Of a stretch of DNA of 64,000 bases, positions 36,311 through 51,300 are shown in pieces; the stretch's first letter is position 1; each line of letters opens with the position of its first letter. Made by a program: the position numbers and the translations under genes. The stretch comes from Colletes latitarsis (lineage: Eukaryota; Arthropoda; Insecta; Hymenoptera; Colletidae), in assembly GCF_051014445.1 (NCBI RefSeq), contig NW_027488366.1:29344001-29408000 (forward strand), given 5' to 3'. The notes under the pieces are model-generated. The model was not told where the DNA came from. It was given only the letters and a program-made list of their open reading frames with translations, and ran no database searches.

Positions 36311-39300
36311 CCTCATCAGACTCATACTTTCGCATTCATCACGTACTTGTTGAACGGATCCTGGGTTTTTTCTGGTTTGGATCACGTAGTAATGAAGTAC
36401 AACACTGAAACAGTCAATTAAACGTGGTTTCCATCAATATTTTAGAGGACAACGCAAGTTAGGTCTGGCATAGGTCTGGGTTTTGCCCTCATCAGGCTCA
36501 TACTTTCGCGTTTTTCACATACTTGTTGAACAGATCCTGGGTTTTTTCTGGTTTGGATCACGTAGTAGTGTGGTACCACACAGAAACAGTCCATTAAACC
36601 TGGTTGCGATCAATATTTTAGAGCATAACGCAAGTTAGGTCTGGGATAGGTGTGGGATTTGCCCTCATCAGACTCATACTTACGCACACTTCACATACTC
36701 GTTGAACAGATCCTGGGTTATTTCCTGGTTTGAATCACATAGTAATGTGGTACCAAACTGAAACAGTCGATTAAACCGGGTTTCGATCAATATTTTTGAG
36801 GATAATGCATGTTAGGTCTAGGTTAGGCCTGGGATTTTCACTCATCAGACTCATACTTTCGCATTCTTCACATACTTGTTGAACGGATCCTGGGTTTTTG
36901 TCTGGGTTGGATCACGTAGTAATGTGGTACCACACTGAAACATTCAATTAAACCTGGTTTCGCTCAATATTTTAGAGGATAACGCATGTTTGGTCTAGGT
37001 CAGGCCTGGTTTTTTCACTCATCAGAATCATACTTTCGCATTCTTCACATACTTGTTGAACGGATCCTGGGTTATTTTCTGGATTGGATCACATAGTAAT
37101 GTGGTACCACACTGAAACAGTCGATTAAACCAGGTTTCGATCAATATTTTTGAGGATAACGCATGTTAGGTCTAGGTTAGGCCTGGGATTTTCACTCATC
37201 AGACTCATACTTTCGCATTCTTCACATACTTGTTGAACGGATCCTGGGTTTTTTCTGGTTTGGATCACGTTGTAATGTGGGTCCACACTGAAACAATCAA
37301 TTAAACCTGGTCTTGATAAATATTTTAGAGGATAACGCATGTTAGGTCTGGGATAGGTCTGGGATTTGCCCTCATCAGACTCATACTTTCGCACACTTCA
37401 CATACTCGTTGAACAGACCCTGGGTTATTTTCTGGTTTGGATCACATAGTAATGTGGTACCACACTGAAACAGTCGATTAAACCTGGTTTCGATGAATAT
37501 TTTAGAGGATAACGCAAGTTAGGTCTGGGATAGGTCCGGGATTTGCCCTCATCAGGCTCATACTTTCGCGTTTTTCACATACTTGTTGAACAGATCCTGG
37601 GTTTTTTCTGGTTTGGGTCACGTAGTAGTGTGATACTACACTGAAACATTCAATGAAACCTGGTCTGGATAAATATTTTAGAGGATAACGCATCTTAGGT
37701 CTGGGTTAGGTCTAAGATTTGCCCTCATCAGGCTCACAGTTTCGCGTTTTTCACATACTTGTTGAACAGATCCTGGGTTTTTTCTGGTTTGGATCACGAA
37801 GTAGTGTGGTACCACACTGAAACAGTCCATTAAACCTGGTTTCGCTCATTATTTTAGAGGATAACGCATGTTAGGTCTAGGTAAGGTCTGGGATTTGCTC
37901 TCATCAGGCTCATTCTTTCGTATATTTCTCATACTTGATGGCTAGATCCTGGGCTTTTTCTGGATTGCATCACGTAGTAATGTGGTACCACGCTGAAACA
38001 GTCAATTAAACCTGGTTTCGATCAATATTTTAGAGGATAACGCAAGTTAGGTCTGGGATAGGTCTAGGATTTGCCCTCATCAGACTCATACTTTCGCATT
38101 CTTCTCATACTTGTTGAACGGATCCTGGGTTTTTTCTGGTTTGGATCACATAGTAATGTGGTACCACACTGAAACAGTCGATTAAACCAGGTTTCGATCA
38201 ATATTTTTGAGGATAACGCATGTTAGGTCTAGGTTAGGCCTGGGATTTTCACTCATCAGACTCATACTTTCGCATTCTTCACATACTTGTTGAACGGATC
38301 CTGGGTTTTTTCTGGTTTGGATCACGTAGTAATGTGGGTCCACACTGAAACAATCAATTAAACCTGGTCTTGATAAATATTTTAGAGGATAACGCATGTT
38401 AGGTCTGGGTTACGTCTAGGATTTGCCCTCATCAGGCTCATACTTTCGCATATTTCTCATACTTCATGGCTAGATCCTGGGCTGTTTCTGGATTGGATCA
38501 CGTAGTAAAGTGGTACCACACTGAAACATTCAATGAAACCTGTTCTGGATAAATATTTTAGAGGATAACGCATCTTAGGTCTGGGTTAGGTCTAAGATTT
38601 GCCCTCATCAGGCTCACAGATACGCATTTTTCACATACTTGTTAAACAGATCCTGGGTTTTTTCTGGTTTGGATCACGTAGTAATGTGGTACCACACTAA
38701 AACAGTGAATTAAACCTGGTTTCGATCAATATTTTAGAGGATAACGCAAGCTAGGTCTGGGATAGGTCTGGGATTAGCCCTCATCAGACTCATACTTTCG
38801 CAAAATTCACATACTCGTTGACAAGATCCTGGGTTTTTTTCTGGTTTGGATCACGTAGTAATGTGGTTCCACACTGAAACAGTCGATTAAACCTGGTTTC
38901 GATCAATATTTTAAAGGATAACGCAAGTTAGGTCTGGGATAGGTCTGGGATTTGCCCTCATCAGGCTCATACTTTCGCGTTTTTCACATACTAGTTGAAC
39001 AGATCCTGGGTTTTTTCTGGTTTGGATCCCGCAGTAGTGTGGTACCACACTGAAACAGTCCATTAAACCTGGTTTCGCTCAATATTTTAGAGGATAATGC
39101 ATGTTAGGTCTAGGTCAGGCCTGGTTTTTTCACTCATCAGACTCATACTTTCGCATTCTTCACATACTTGTTGAACGGATCCTGGGTTTTTTCTGGTTTG
39201 GATCACGTAGTAATGTGGTACCACACTGAAACATTCTATTAAACCTGGTCTTGATAAATATTTTAGAGGATAACGCATGTTAGGTCTGGGTTACGTCTAG

Positions 39301-42300
39301 GATTTGCCCTCATCAGGCTCATATTTTCGCATATTTCTCATACTTCATGGCTAGATCCTGGGCTGTTTCTGCATTGTTTCACGTAGTAATGTGGTACCAC
39401 GCTGAAACAGTCAATTAAACCTGGTTTCGATCAATACTTTAGAGGATAACGCAAGTTAGGTCTGGGATAGGTCTAGGATTTGCCCTCATCAGGCTCTTAC
39501 TATCGCATATTTCTCATACTTCATGGCTAGATCCTGGGCTATTTCTGGATTGGATCACGTAGTAAAGTGGTACCACACTGAAACATTCAATGAAACCTGG
39601 TCTGGATAAATATTTTAGAGGATAACGCATCTTATGTCTGGGTTAAGTCTAAGATTTGCCCTCATCAGGCTCACAGTTTCGCGTTTTTCACATACTTGTT
39701 GAACAGATCCTGGGTTTTTTCTGGTTTGGATCACGTAGTAATGTGGGTCCACACTGAAACAATCAATTAAACCTGGTCTTGATAAATATTTTAGAGGATA
39801 ACGCAAGTTAGGTCTGGGATAGGTCTGGGATTTGCCCTCATCAGACTCATACTTTCGCACACTTCACATACTCGTTGAACAGATCCTGGGTTATTTTCTG
39901 GTTTGGATCACATAGTAATGTGGTACCACACTGAAACAGTCGATTAAACCTGGTTTCGATGAATATTTTAGAGGATAACGCAGGTTAGGTCTGGGATAGG
40001 TCCGGGATTTGCCCTCATCAGGCTCATACTTTCGCATTCTTCTTATACTTGTTGAACTGATCCTGGGTTTTTTCTGGTTTGGATCACGTAGTAATGTGGG
40101 TCCACACTGAAACAATCAATTAAACCTGGTCTTGATAAATATTTTAGTGGATAACGCAAGTTAGGTCTAGGTAAGGCCTGGGATTTTCACCCATCAGACT
40201 TATACATTCGCATTCCTCACATACTTGTTGAACGGATCCTGGGTTTTTTCTGGTTTGTATCACGTAGTAATGCGGTACCACACTGAAACAGTCCATTAAA
40301 CCTGGTTTGGATCAATATTTTAGAGGATAACGCATGTTAGGTCTAGGTTAGCCCTGGGATTTTCACTCATCAGACTCATACTTTCGCATTCTTCTTATAC
40401 TTGTTGAACTGATCCTGGGTTTTTTCTCGTTTGGATCACGTAGTAATGTGGTACCACACTGAAACAGTCGATTAAACCTGGTTTCGATCAATATTTTAGA
40501 GGATAACGCAAGTTAAGTCTTGGATTGGTCTGGGATTTGACCTCATCAGACTCATACTTTCGCACACTTCACATACTCGTTGAACAGATCCTGGGTTATT
40601 TTCTGGTTTGGATCACATAGTAATGTGGTACCACACTGAAACGGTCGATTAAACCAGGTTTCGATCAATATATTTGAGGATAACACATGTTAGGTCTAGG
40701 TTAGGCCTGGGATTTTCACTCATCAGACTCATACTTTCGCATTCTTCACATACTTGTTGAACGGATCCTGGGTTTTTTCTGGTTTGGATCACGTAGTAAT
40801 GTGGGTCCACACTGAAACAATCAATTAAACCTGGTCTTGATAAATATTTTAGAGGATAACGCATGTTAGGTCTGGGATAGGTCTGGGATTTGCCCTCATC
40901 AGGCTCATACTTTCGCATATTTCTCATACTTCATGGCTAGATCCTTGGCTATTCCTGGATTGGATCACGTAGTAAAGTGGTACCACACTGAAACATTCAA
41001 TGAAACCTGGTCTGGATAAATATTTTAGAGGATAACGCATCTTAGGTCTGGGTTAGGTCCAAGATTTGCCCACATCAGACTCATACTTTCGCACATTTCT
41101 CATACTTTATGGCTAGATCCTGGGCTATTTCTGGATTGGATTACGTAGTAATGTGGTACCACACTGAAACAGTCAATTAAACCTGGTATCGATCAATATT
41201 TTAGAGGATAACGCAAGTTAGGTCTGGGATAAGTCTGGGATTTGCCCTCATCAGGCTCATACTTTCGCGTTTTTCACATACTTGTTGAACAGATCCTGGG
41301 TTTTTTCTGGTTTGGATCACGTAGTAATATGGGTACACACTGATACAATCAACTAAACCTGGTCTTGATAAATATTTTAGAGGATAACGCATGTTAGGTC
41401 TGGGATAGGTCTGGGATTTGCCCTCATCAGGCTCATACTTTCGCGTTTTTCACATACTTGTTGAACAGATCCTGGGTTTTTTCTGGTTTGGATCACGTAG
41501 TAATATGGGTACACACTGATACAATCAACTAAACCTGGTATCGATCAATATTTTAGAGGATAACGCAAGTTAGGTCTGGGATAGGTCTGGGATTTGCCCT
41601 CATCAGGCTCATACTGTCGCGTTTTTCACATACTTGCTGAACAGATCCTGGGCTTTTTCTGGTTTGGATCCCGTAGTAGTGTGGTACCACACTGAAACAG
41701 TCCATTAAACCTGGTTTCGCTCAATATTTTAGAGGATAGCGCATGTTAGGTCTAGGTCAGGCCTGGTTTCTTCACTCATCAGAATCATACTTTCGCATTC
41801 TTCACATACTAGTTGAACGGATCCTGGGTTTTTTCTGGTTTGGATCACGTAGTAATGTGGGTCCACACTGAAACAATCAATTAAACCTGGTCTTGATAAA
41901 TATTTTAGAGGATAACGCAAGTTAGGTCTGGGATAGGTCTGGGATTTGCCCTCATCAGACTCATACTTTCGCACACTTCACATACTCGTTGAACAGATCC
42001 TGGGTTATTTTCTGGTTTGGATCACATAGTAATGTGGTACCACACTGAAACAGTCGATTAAACCTGGTTTCGATGAATATTTTAGAGGATAACGCAGGTT
42101 AGGTCTGGGATAGGTCCGGGATTTGCCCTCATCAGGCTCATACTTTCGCATTCTTCTTATACTTGTTGAACTGATCCTGGGTTTTTTCTGGTTTGGATCA
42201 CGTAGTAATGTGGGTCCACACTGAAACAATCAATTAAACCTGGTCTTGATAAATATTTTAGTGGATAACGCAAGTTAGGTCTAGGTAAGGCCTGGGATTT

Positions 42301-45300
42301 TCACTCATCAGACTTATACATTCGCATTCCTCACATACTAGTTGAACGGATCCTGGGTTTTTTCTGGTTTGGATCACGTAGTAATGTGGGTCCACACTGA
42401 AACAATCAATTAAACCTGGTCTTGATAAATATTTTAGAGGATAACGCAAGTTAGGTCTGGGATAGGTCTGGGATTTGCCCTCATCAGACTCATACTTTCG
42501 CACACTTCACATACTCGTTGAACAGATCCTGGGTTATTTTCTGGTTTGGATCACATAGTAATGTGGTACCACACTGAAACAGTCGATTAAACCAGGTTTC
42601 GATCAATATTTTTGAGGATAACGCATGTTAGGTCTGGGTTAGGTCTGGGATTTGCTCTCATCAGGCTCATTCTTTCGCATATTTCTCATACTTGATGGCT
42701 AGATCCTGGGCTTTTTCTGGGTCGCATCACGTAGTAATGAAGTACAACACTGAAACCGTCAATTAAACCAGGTTTCCAACAATATTTTAGAGGATAACGC
42801 ATGTTAGGTCTAGGTTAGGTCTGGGATTTTCACTCGTCAGACTCATGCTTTCGCATTCTTCACATACTTGTTGAACGGATCCTGGGTTTTTTCTGGTTTG
42901 GATCACGTAGTAATGTGGTACCACACTGAAACATTCAATTAAACCTGGTCTTGATAAATATTTTAGAGGATAACGCAAGTTAGGTCTGGGATAGGTCTGG
43001 GATTTGACCTCGTCAGACTCATACTTTCGCACCCTTCACATACTCGTTGAACAGATCCTAGGTTACTTTCTGGTTTGGATCACATAGTAATGTGGTACCA
43101 CACTGAAACCGTCGATTAAACCAGGTTTCGATCAGTATTTTTGAGGATAACGCATGTTAGGTCTAGGTTAGGTCTGGTATTTTCACTCATCAGACTCATA
43201 CTTTCGCATTCTTCACATACTTGTTGAACGGATCCTAGGTTTTTTCTGGTTTGGATCACGTAGTAATGTGGGACCACACTGAAACAATCAATTACACCTG
43301 GTTTCGATCAATATTTAAGAGAATAATTCATGTTAGGTCTAGTTTAGGTCTGGGATTTGCTCTCATCAGGCTCATTCTTTCGCATATTTCTCATACTTGA
43401 TGGCTAGATCCTGGGCTTTTTCTGGATTGCATCACGTAGTAATGAAGTACAACACTGAAACAGTCAATTAAACCTGGTTTCCATCAATATTTTAGAGGAC
43501 AACGCAAGTTAGGTCTGGGATAGGTCTGGGATTTGCCCTCATCAAGCTCATACTTTCGCGTTTTCACATACTTGTTGAACAGATCCTGGGTTTTTTCTGG
43601 TTGGGATCCCGTAGTAGTGTGGTACCACACTGAAACAGTCCATTAAACCTGGTTTCGCTCAATATTTTAGAGGATAACGCATGTTAGGTCTAGGTCAGGC
43701 CTGGGATTTTCACTCATCAGACTCATACTTTCGCATTCTTCACATACTTGTTGAACGGATCCTGGGTTTTTTCTGGTTTGGATCACGTAGTAATGTGGGA
43801 CCACACCGAAACAATCAATTAAACCTGGTCTTGATAAATATTTTAGAGGATAACGCATGTTAGGTCTGGGTTAGGTCTAGGATTTGCCCTCGTCAGGCTC
43901 ATACTTTCGCATATTTCTCATACTTCATGGCTAGATCCTGGGCTATTTCTGGATTGGATCACGTAGTAATGTGGTTCCACACTGGAACAGTCCATTAAAC
44001 CTGGTTTGGATCAATATCTTAGAGGATAACGCATGTTAGGTCTAGGTTAGGTCTGGGATTTTCACTCATCAGACCCATACTTTCGCATTCTTCACATACT
44101 TGTTGAACGGATCCTGGGTTTTTTCTGGTTTGCATCACGTAGTAACGTGGGACCACACTGAAACAGTCAATTAAACCTGGTTTCGATCAATATTTTAGAG
44201 GATAACGCAAGTTAGGTCTGGGATAGGTCTGGGTTTTGCCCTCATCAGGCTCATACTTTCGCGGTTTTCACATACTTGTTGAACAGATCCTGGGTTTTTT
44301 CTGGTTTGGATCACGTAGTAGTGTGGTACCACACAGAAACAGTCCATTAAACCTGGTTGCGATCAATATTTTAGAGGATAACGCATGTTAGGTCTGGGTT
44401 AGGTCTAGGATTTGCCCTCATCAGGCTCATTCTTTCGCATATTTCTTATACTTGATGGCTAGATCCTAGGCTTTTTCTGGATTGCATCACGTAGTAATGT
44501 GGTACCACACTGAAGCATTCAATTAAACCTGGTCTTGATAAATATTTTAGAGGATAACGCATGTTAGGTCTGGGACAGGTGTGGGATTTGCCATCATCAG
44601 GCTCATACTTTCGCAGTTTTAACATGCATGCTGACCTGATCGAGGGTTTTTTCTGCTTTGGATCACGTAGTAAAGTGGTACCACACTAAAACTGTCAATT
44701 AAACATGGTTTCGATCAATATTTTAGAGGATATCGCAAGTTAGGTCTGGGATAGGTCTGTGATTTGCCCTCATCAGACTCATACTTTCGCACACTTCACA
44801 TACTCGTTGATCAGATCCTGGGTTTTTTTCTGGTTTGGTTCACGTAGTAATGTGGTACCACACTGAAACATTCATTTAAACCTGGTCTTGATAAATATTT
44901 TAGAGGATAACGCATGTTAGGTCTGGGTTAGGTCTAGGATTTGCCCTCATCAGGCTCATACTTTCGCATATTTCTCATACTTCATGGCTAGATCCTGGGC
45001 TATTTCTGGATTGTATCACGTAGTAATGTGGTACCACGCTGAAACACTCAATTAAACCTGGTCTTGATAAATATTTTAGAGGATAACGCAAGTTAGGTCT
45101 GGGATAGGTCTAAGATTTGCCCTCATCAGGCTCACAGTTTCGCGTTTTTCACATACTTGTTGAACGGATCCTGTGCTTTTTCTGGTTTGGAACACGTAGT
45201 AATGTGGGACCACACTGAAACAATCAATTAAACCTGGTCTTGATTAATATTTTAGAGGATAACGCATGTTAGGTCTGGGTTAGGTCTAGGATTTGCCCTC

Positions 45301-48300
45301 GTCAGGCTCATACTTTCGCATATTTCACATACTTCATGGCTATATCCTGGGCTATTTCTGGGTTGGATCACGTAGTAATGTGGTACCACACTGAAACTGT
45401 CAATTAAACCTGGTTTCGATCAATATTTTAGAGGATAACGCAAGTTAGGTCTGGGATAGGTCTAAGATTTGCCCTCATCAGGCTCACAGTTTCGCGTTTT
45501 TCACATACTTGTTGAACGGATCCTGGGTTTTTTCTGGTTTGGATTACGTAGTAGTGTGGTTCCACACTGAAACAGTCCATTAAACCTGGTTTGGATCAAT
45601 ATCTTAGAGGATAACGCATGCTAGGTCTAGGTTAGATCTGGGATTTTCACTCATCAGACCCACACTTTCGCATTCTTCACATACTTGTTGAACGGATCCT
45701 GGGTTTTTTCTGGTTTGGATCACGTAGTAATGTGGGACCACACTGAAACAATCAATTCGACCTGGTCTTGATAAATATTTTAGAGGATAACGCATGTTAG
45801 GTCTGGGATAGGTGTGGGATTTGCCATCATCAGGCTCATACTTTCGCAGTTTTAACATGCATGCTGACCTGATCGAGGGTTTTTTCTGCTTTGGATCACG
45901 TAGTAAAGTGGTAACACACTAAAACTGTCACTTAAACCTAGTTTCGATCAATATTTTAGAGGATATCGCAAGTTAGGTCTGGGATAGGTCTGTGATTTGC
46001 CCTCATCAGACTCATACTTTCGCACACTTCACATACTCGTTGATCAGATCCTGGGTTTTTTTCTGGTTTGGTTCACGTAGTAATGTGGTACCACACTGAA
46101 ACATTCAATTAAACCTGGTCTTGATAAATATTTTAGAGGATAACGCATGTTAGGTCTAGGTTAGGTCTGGGATTTTCACTCGTCAGACTCATGCTTTCGC
46201 ATTCTTCACATACTTGTTGAACGGATCCTGGGTTTTTTCTGGTTTGGATCACGTAGTAATGTGGTACCACACTGAAACATTCAATTAAACCTGGTCTTGA
46301 TAAATATTTTAGAGGATAACGCAAGTTAGGTCTGGGATAGGTCTGGGATTTGACCTCGTCAGACTCATACTTTCGCACCCTTCACATACTCGTTGAACAG
46401 ATCCTAGGTTACTTTCTGGTTTGGATCACATAGTAATGTGGTACCACACTGAAACCGTCGATTAAACCAGGTTTCGATCAGTATTTTTGAGGATAACGCA
46501 TGTTAGGTCTAGGTTAGGTCTGGTATTTTCACTCATCAGACTCATACTTTCGCATTCTTCACATACTTGTTGAACGGATCCTAGGTTTTTTCTGGTTTGG
46601 ATCACGTAGTAATGTGGGACCACACTGAAACAATCAATTACACCTGGTTTCGATCAATATTTAAGAGAATAATTCATGTTAGGTCTAGTTTAGGTCTGGG
46701 ATTTGCTCTCATCAGGCTCATTCTTTCGCATATTTCTCATACTTGATGGCTAGATCCTGGGCTTTTTCTGGATTGCATCACGTAGTAATGAAGTACAACA
46801 CTGAAACAGTCAATTAAACCTGGTTTCCATCAATATTTTAGAGGACAACGCAAGTTAGGTCTGGGATAGGTCTGGGATTTGCCCTCATCAAGCTCATACT
46901 TTCGCGTTTTCACATACTTGTTGAACAGATCCTGGGTTTTTTCTGGTTGGGATCCCGTAGTAGTGTGGTACCACACTGAAACAGTCCATTAAACCTGGTT
47001 TCGCTCAATATTTTAGAGGATAACGCATGTTAGGTCTAGGTCAGGCCTGGGATTTTCACTCATCAGACTCATACTTTCGCATTCTTCACATACTTGTTGA
47101 ACGGATCCTGGGTTTTTTCTGGTTTGGATCACGTAGTAATGTGGGACCACACCGAAACAATCAATTAAACCTGGTCTTGATAAATATTTTAGAGGATAAC
47201 GCATGTTAGGTCTGGGTTAGGTCTAGGATTTGCCCTCGTCAGGCTCATACTTTCGCATATTTCTCATACTTCATGGCTAGATCCTGGGCTATTTCTGGAT
47301 TGGATCACGTAGTAATGTGGTTCCACACTGGAACAGTCCATTAAACCTGGTTTGGATCAATATCTTAGAGGATAACGCATGTTAGGTCTAGGTTAGGTCT
47401 GGGATTTTCACTCATCAGACCCATACTTTCGCATTCTTCACATACTTGTTGAACGGATCCTGGGTTTTTTCTGGTTTGCATCACGTAGTAACGTGGGACC
47501 ACACTGAAACAGTCAATTAAACCTGGTTTCGATCAATATTTTAGAGGATAACGCAAGTTAGGTCTGGGATAGGTCTGGGTTTTGCCCTCATCAGGCTCAT
47601 ACTTTCGCGGTTTTCACATACTTGTTGAACAGATCCTGGGTTTTTTCTGGTTTGGATCACGTAGTAGTGTGGTACCACACAGAAACAGTCCATTAAACCT
47701 GGTTGCGATCAATATTTTAGAGGATAACGCATGTTAGGTCTGGGTTAGGTCTAGGATTTGCCCTCATCAGGCTCATTCTTTCGCATATTTCTTATACTTG
47801 ATGGCTAGATCCTAGGCTTTTTCTGGATTGCATCACGTAGTAATGTGGTACCACACTGAAGCATTCAATTAAACCTGGTCTTGATAAATATTTTAGAGGA
47901 TAACGCATGTTAGGTCTGGGACAGGTGTGGGATTTGCCATCATCAGGCTCATACTTTCGCAGTTTTAACATGCATGCTGACCTGATCGAGGGTTTTTTCT
48001 GCTTTGGATCACGTAGTAAAGTGGTACCACACTAAAACTGTCAATTAAACATGGTTTCGATCAATATTTTAGAGGATATCGCAAGTTAGGTCTGGGATAG
48101 GTCTGTGATTTGCCCTCATCAGACTCATACTTTCGCACACTTCACATACTCGTTGATCAGATCCTGGGTTTTTTTCTGGTTTGGTTCACGTAGTAATGTG
48201 GTACCACACTGAAACATTCATTTAAACCTGGTCTTGATAAATATTTTAGAGGATAACGCATGTTAGGTCTGGGTTAGGTCTAGGATTTGCCCTCATCAGG

Positions 48301-51300
48301 CTCATACTTTCGCATATTTCTCATACTTCATGGCTAGATCCTGGGCTATTTCTGGATTGTATCACGTAGTAATGTGGTACCACGCTGAAACACTCAATTA
48401 AACCTGGTCTTGATAAATATTTTAGAGGATAACGCAAGTTAGGTCTGGGATAGGTCTAAGATTTGCCCTCATCAGGCTCACAGTTTCGCGTTTTTCACAT
48501 ACTTGTTGAACGGATCCTGTGCTTTTTCTGGTTTGGAACACGTAGTAATGTGGGACCACACTGAAACAATCAATTAAACCTGGTCTTGATTAATATTTTA
48601 GAGGATAACGCATGTTAGGTCTGGGTTAGGTCTAGGATTTGCCCTCGTCAGGCTCATACTTTCGCATATTTCACATACTTCATGGCTATATCCTGGGCTA
48701 TTTCTGGGTTGGATCACGTAGTAATGTGGTACCACACTGAAACTGTCAATTAAACCTGGTTTCGATCAATATTTTAGAGGATAACGCAAGTTAGGTCTGG
48801 GATAGGTCTAAGATTTGCCCTCATCAGGCTCACAGTTTCGCGTTTTTCACATACTTGTTGAACGGATCCTGGGTATTTTCTGGTTTGGATTACGTAGTAG
48901 TGTGGTTCCACACTGAAACAGTCCATTAAACCTGGTTTGGATCAATATCTTAGAGGATAACGCATGCTAGGTCTAGGTTAGATCTGGGATTTTCACTCAT
49001 CAGACCCACACTTTCGCATTCTTCACATACTTGTTGAACGGATCCTGGGTTTTTTCTGGTTTGGATCACGTAGTAATGTGGGACCACACTGAAACAATCA
49101 ATTCGACCTGGTCTTGATAAATATTTTAGAGGATAACGCATGTTAGGTCTGGGATAGGTGTGGGATTTGCCATCATCAGGCTCATACTTTCGCAGTTTTA
49201 ACATGCATGCTGACCTGATCGAGGGTTTTTTCTGCTTTGGATCACGTAGTAAAGTGGTAACACACTAAAACTGTCACTTAAACCTAGTTTCGATCAATAT
49301 TTTAGAGGATATCGCAAGTTAGGTCTGGGATAGGTCTGTGATTTGCCCTCATCAGACTCATACTTTCGCACACTTCACATACTCGTTGATCAGATCCTGG
49401 GTTTTTTTCTGGTTTGGTTCACGTAGTAATGTGGTACCACACTGAAACATTCAATTAAACCTGGTCTTGATAAATATTTTAGAGGACAACGCATGTTAGG
49501 TCTGGGTTAGGTCTAGGATTTGCCCTCATCAGACTCATACTTTCGCATTCTTCACGTACTTGTTGAACGGATCCTGGGTTTTTTCTGGTTTGGATCACGT
49601 AGTAATGAAGTACAACACTGAAACAGTCAATTAAACGTGGTTTCCATCAATATTTTAGAGGACAACGCAAGTTAGGTCTGGCATAGGTCTGGGTTTTGCC
49701 CTCATCAGGCTCATACTTTCGCGTTTTTCACATACTTGTTGAACAGATCCTGGGTTTTTTCTGGTTTGGATCACGTAGTAGTGTGGTACCACACAGAAAC
49801 AGTCCATTAAACCTGGTTGCGATCAATATTTTAGAGCATAACGCAAGTTAGGTCTGGGATAGGTGTGGGATTTGCCCTCATCAGACTCATACTTACGCAC
49901 ACTTCACATACTCGTTGAACAGATCCTGGGTTATTTCCTGGTTTGCATCACATAGTAATGTGGTACCAAACTGAAACAGTCGATTAAACCGGGTTTCGAT
50001 CAATATTTTTGAGGATAATGCATGTTAGGTCTAGGTTAGGCCTGGGATTTTCACTCATCAGACTCATACTTTCGCATTCTTCACATACTTGTTGAACGGA
50101 TCCTGGGTTTTTGTCTGGGTTGGCTCACGTAGTAATGTGGTACCACACTGAAACATTCAATTAAACCTGGTTTCGCTCAATATTTTAGAGGATAACGCAT
50201 GTTTGGTCTAGGTCAGGCCTGGTTTTTTCACTCATCAGAATCATACTTTCGCATTCTTCACATACTTGTTGAACGGATCCTGGGTTATTTTCTGGATTGG
50301 ATCACATAGTAATGTGGTACCACACTGAAACAGTCGATTAAACCAGGTTTCGATCAATATTTTTGAGGATAACGCATGTTAGGTCTAGGTTAGGCCTGGG
50401 ATTTTCACTCATCAGACTCATACTTTCGCATTCTTCACATACTTGTTGAACGGATCCTGGGTTTTTTCTGGTTTGGATCACGTTGTAATGTGGGTCCACA
50501 CTGAAACAATCAATTAAACCTGGTCTTGATAAATATTTTAGAGGATAACGCATGTTAGGTCTGGGATAGGTCTGGGATTTGCCCTCATCAGACTCATACT
50601 TTCGCACACTTCACATACTCGTTGAACAGACCCTGGGTTATTTTCTGGTTTGGATCACATAGTAATGTGGTACCACACTGAAACAGTCCATTAAACCTGG
50701 TTTCGCTCATTATTTTAGAGGATAACGCATGTTAGGTCTAGGTAAGGTCTGGGATTTGCTCTCATCAGGCTCATTCTTTCGTATATTTCTCATACTTGAT
50801 GGCTAGATCCTGGGCTTTTTCTGGATTGCATCACGTAGTAATGTGGTACCACGCTGAAACAGTCAATTAAACCTGGTTTCGATCAATATTTTAGAGGATA
50901 ACGCAAGTTAGGTCTGGGATAGGTCTAGGATTTGCCCTCATCAGACTCATACTTTCGCATTCTTCACATACTTGTTGAACGGATCCTGGGTTTTTTCTGG
51001 TTTGGATCACATAGTAATGTGGTACCACACTGAAACAGTCGATTAAACCAGGTTTCGATCAATATTTTTGAGGATAACGCATGTTAGGTCTAGGTTAGGC
51101 CTGGGATTTTCACTCAACAGACTCATACTTTCGCATTCTTCACATACTTGTTGAACGGATCCTGGGTTTTTTCTGGTTTGGATCACGTAGTAATGTGGGT
51201 CCACACTGAAACAATCAATTAAACCTGGTCTTGATAAATATTTTAGAGGATAACGCATGTTAGGTCTGGGTTACGTCTAGGATTTGCCCTCATCAGGCTC

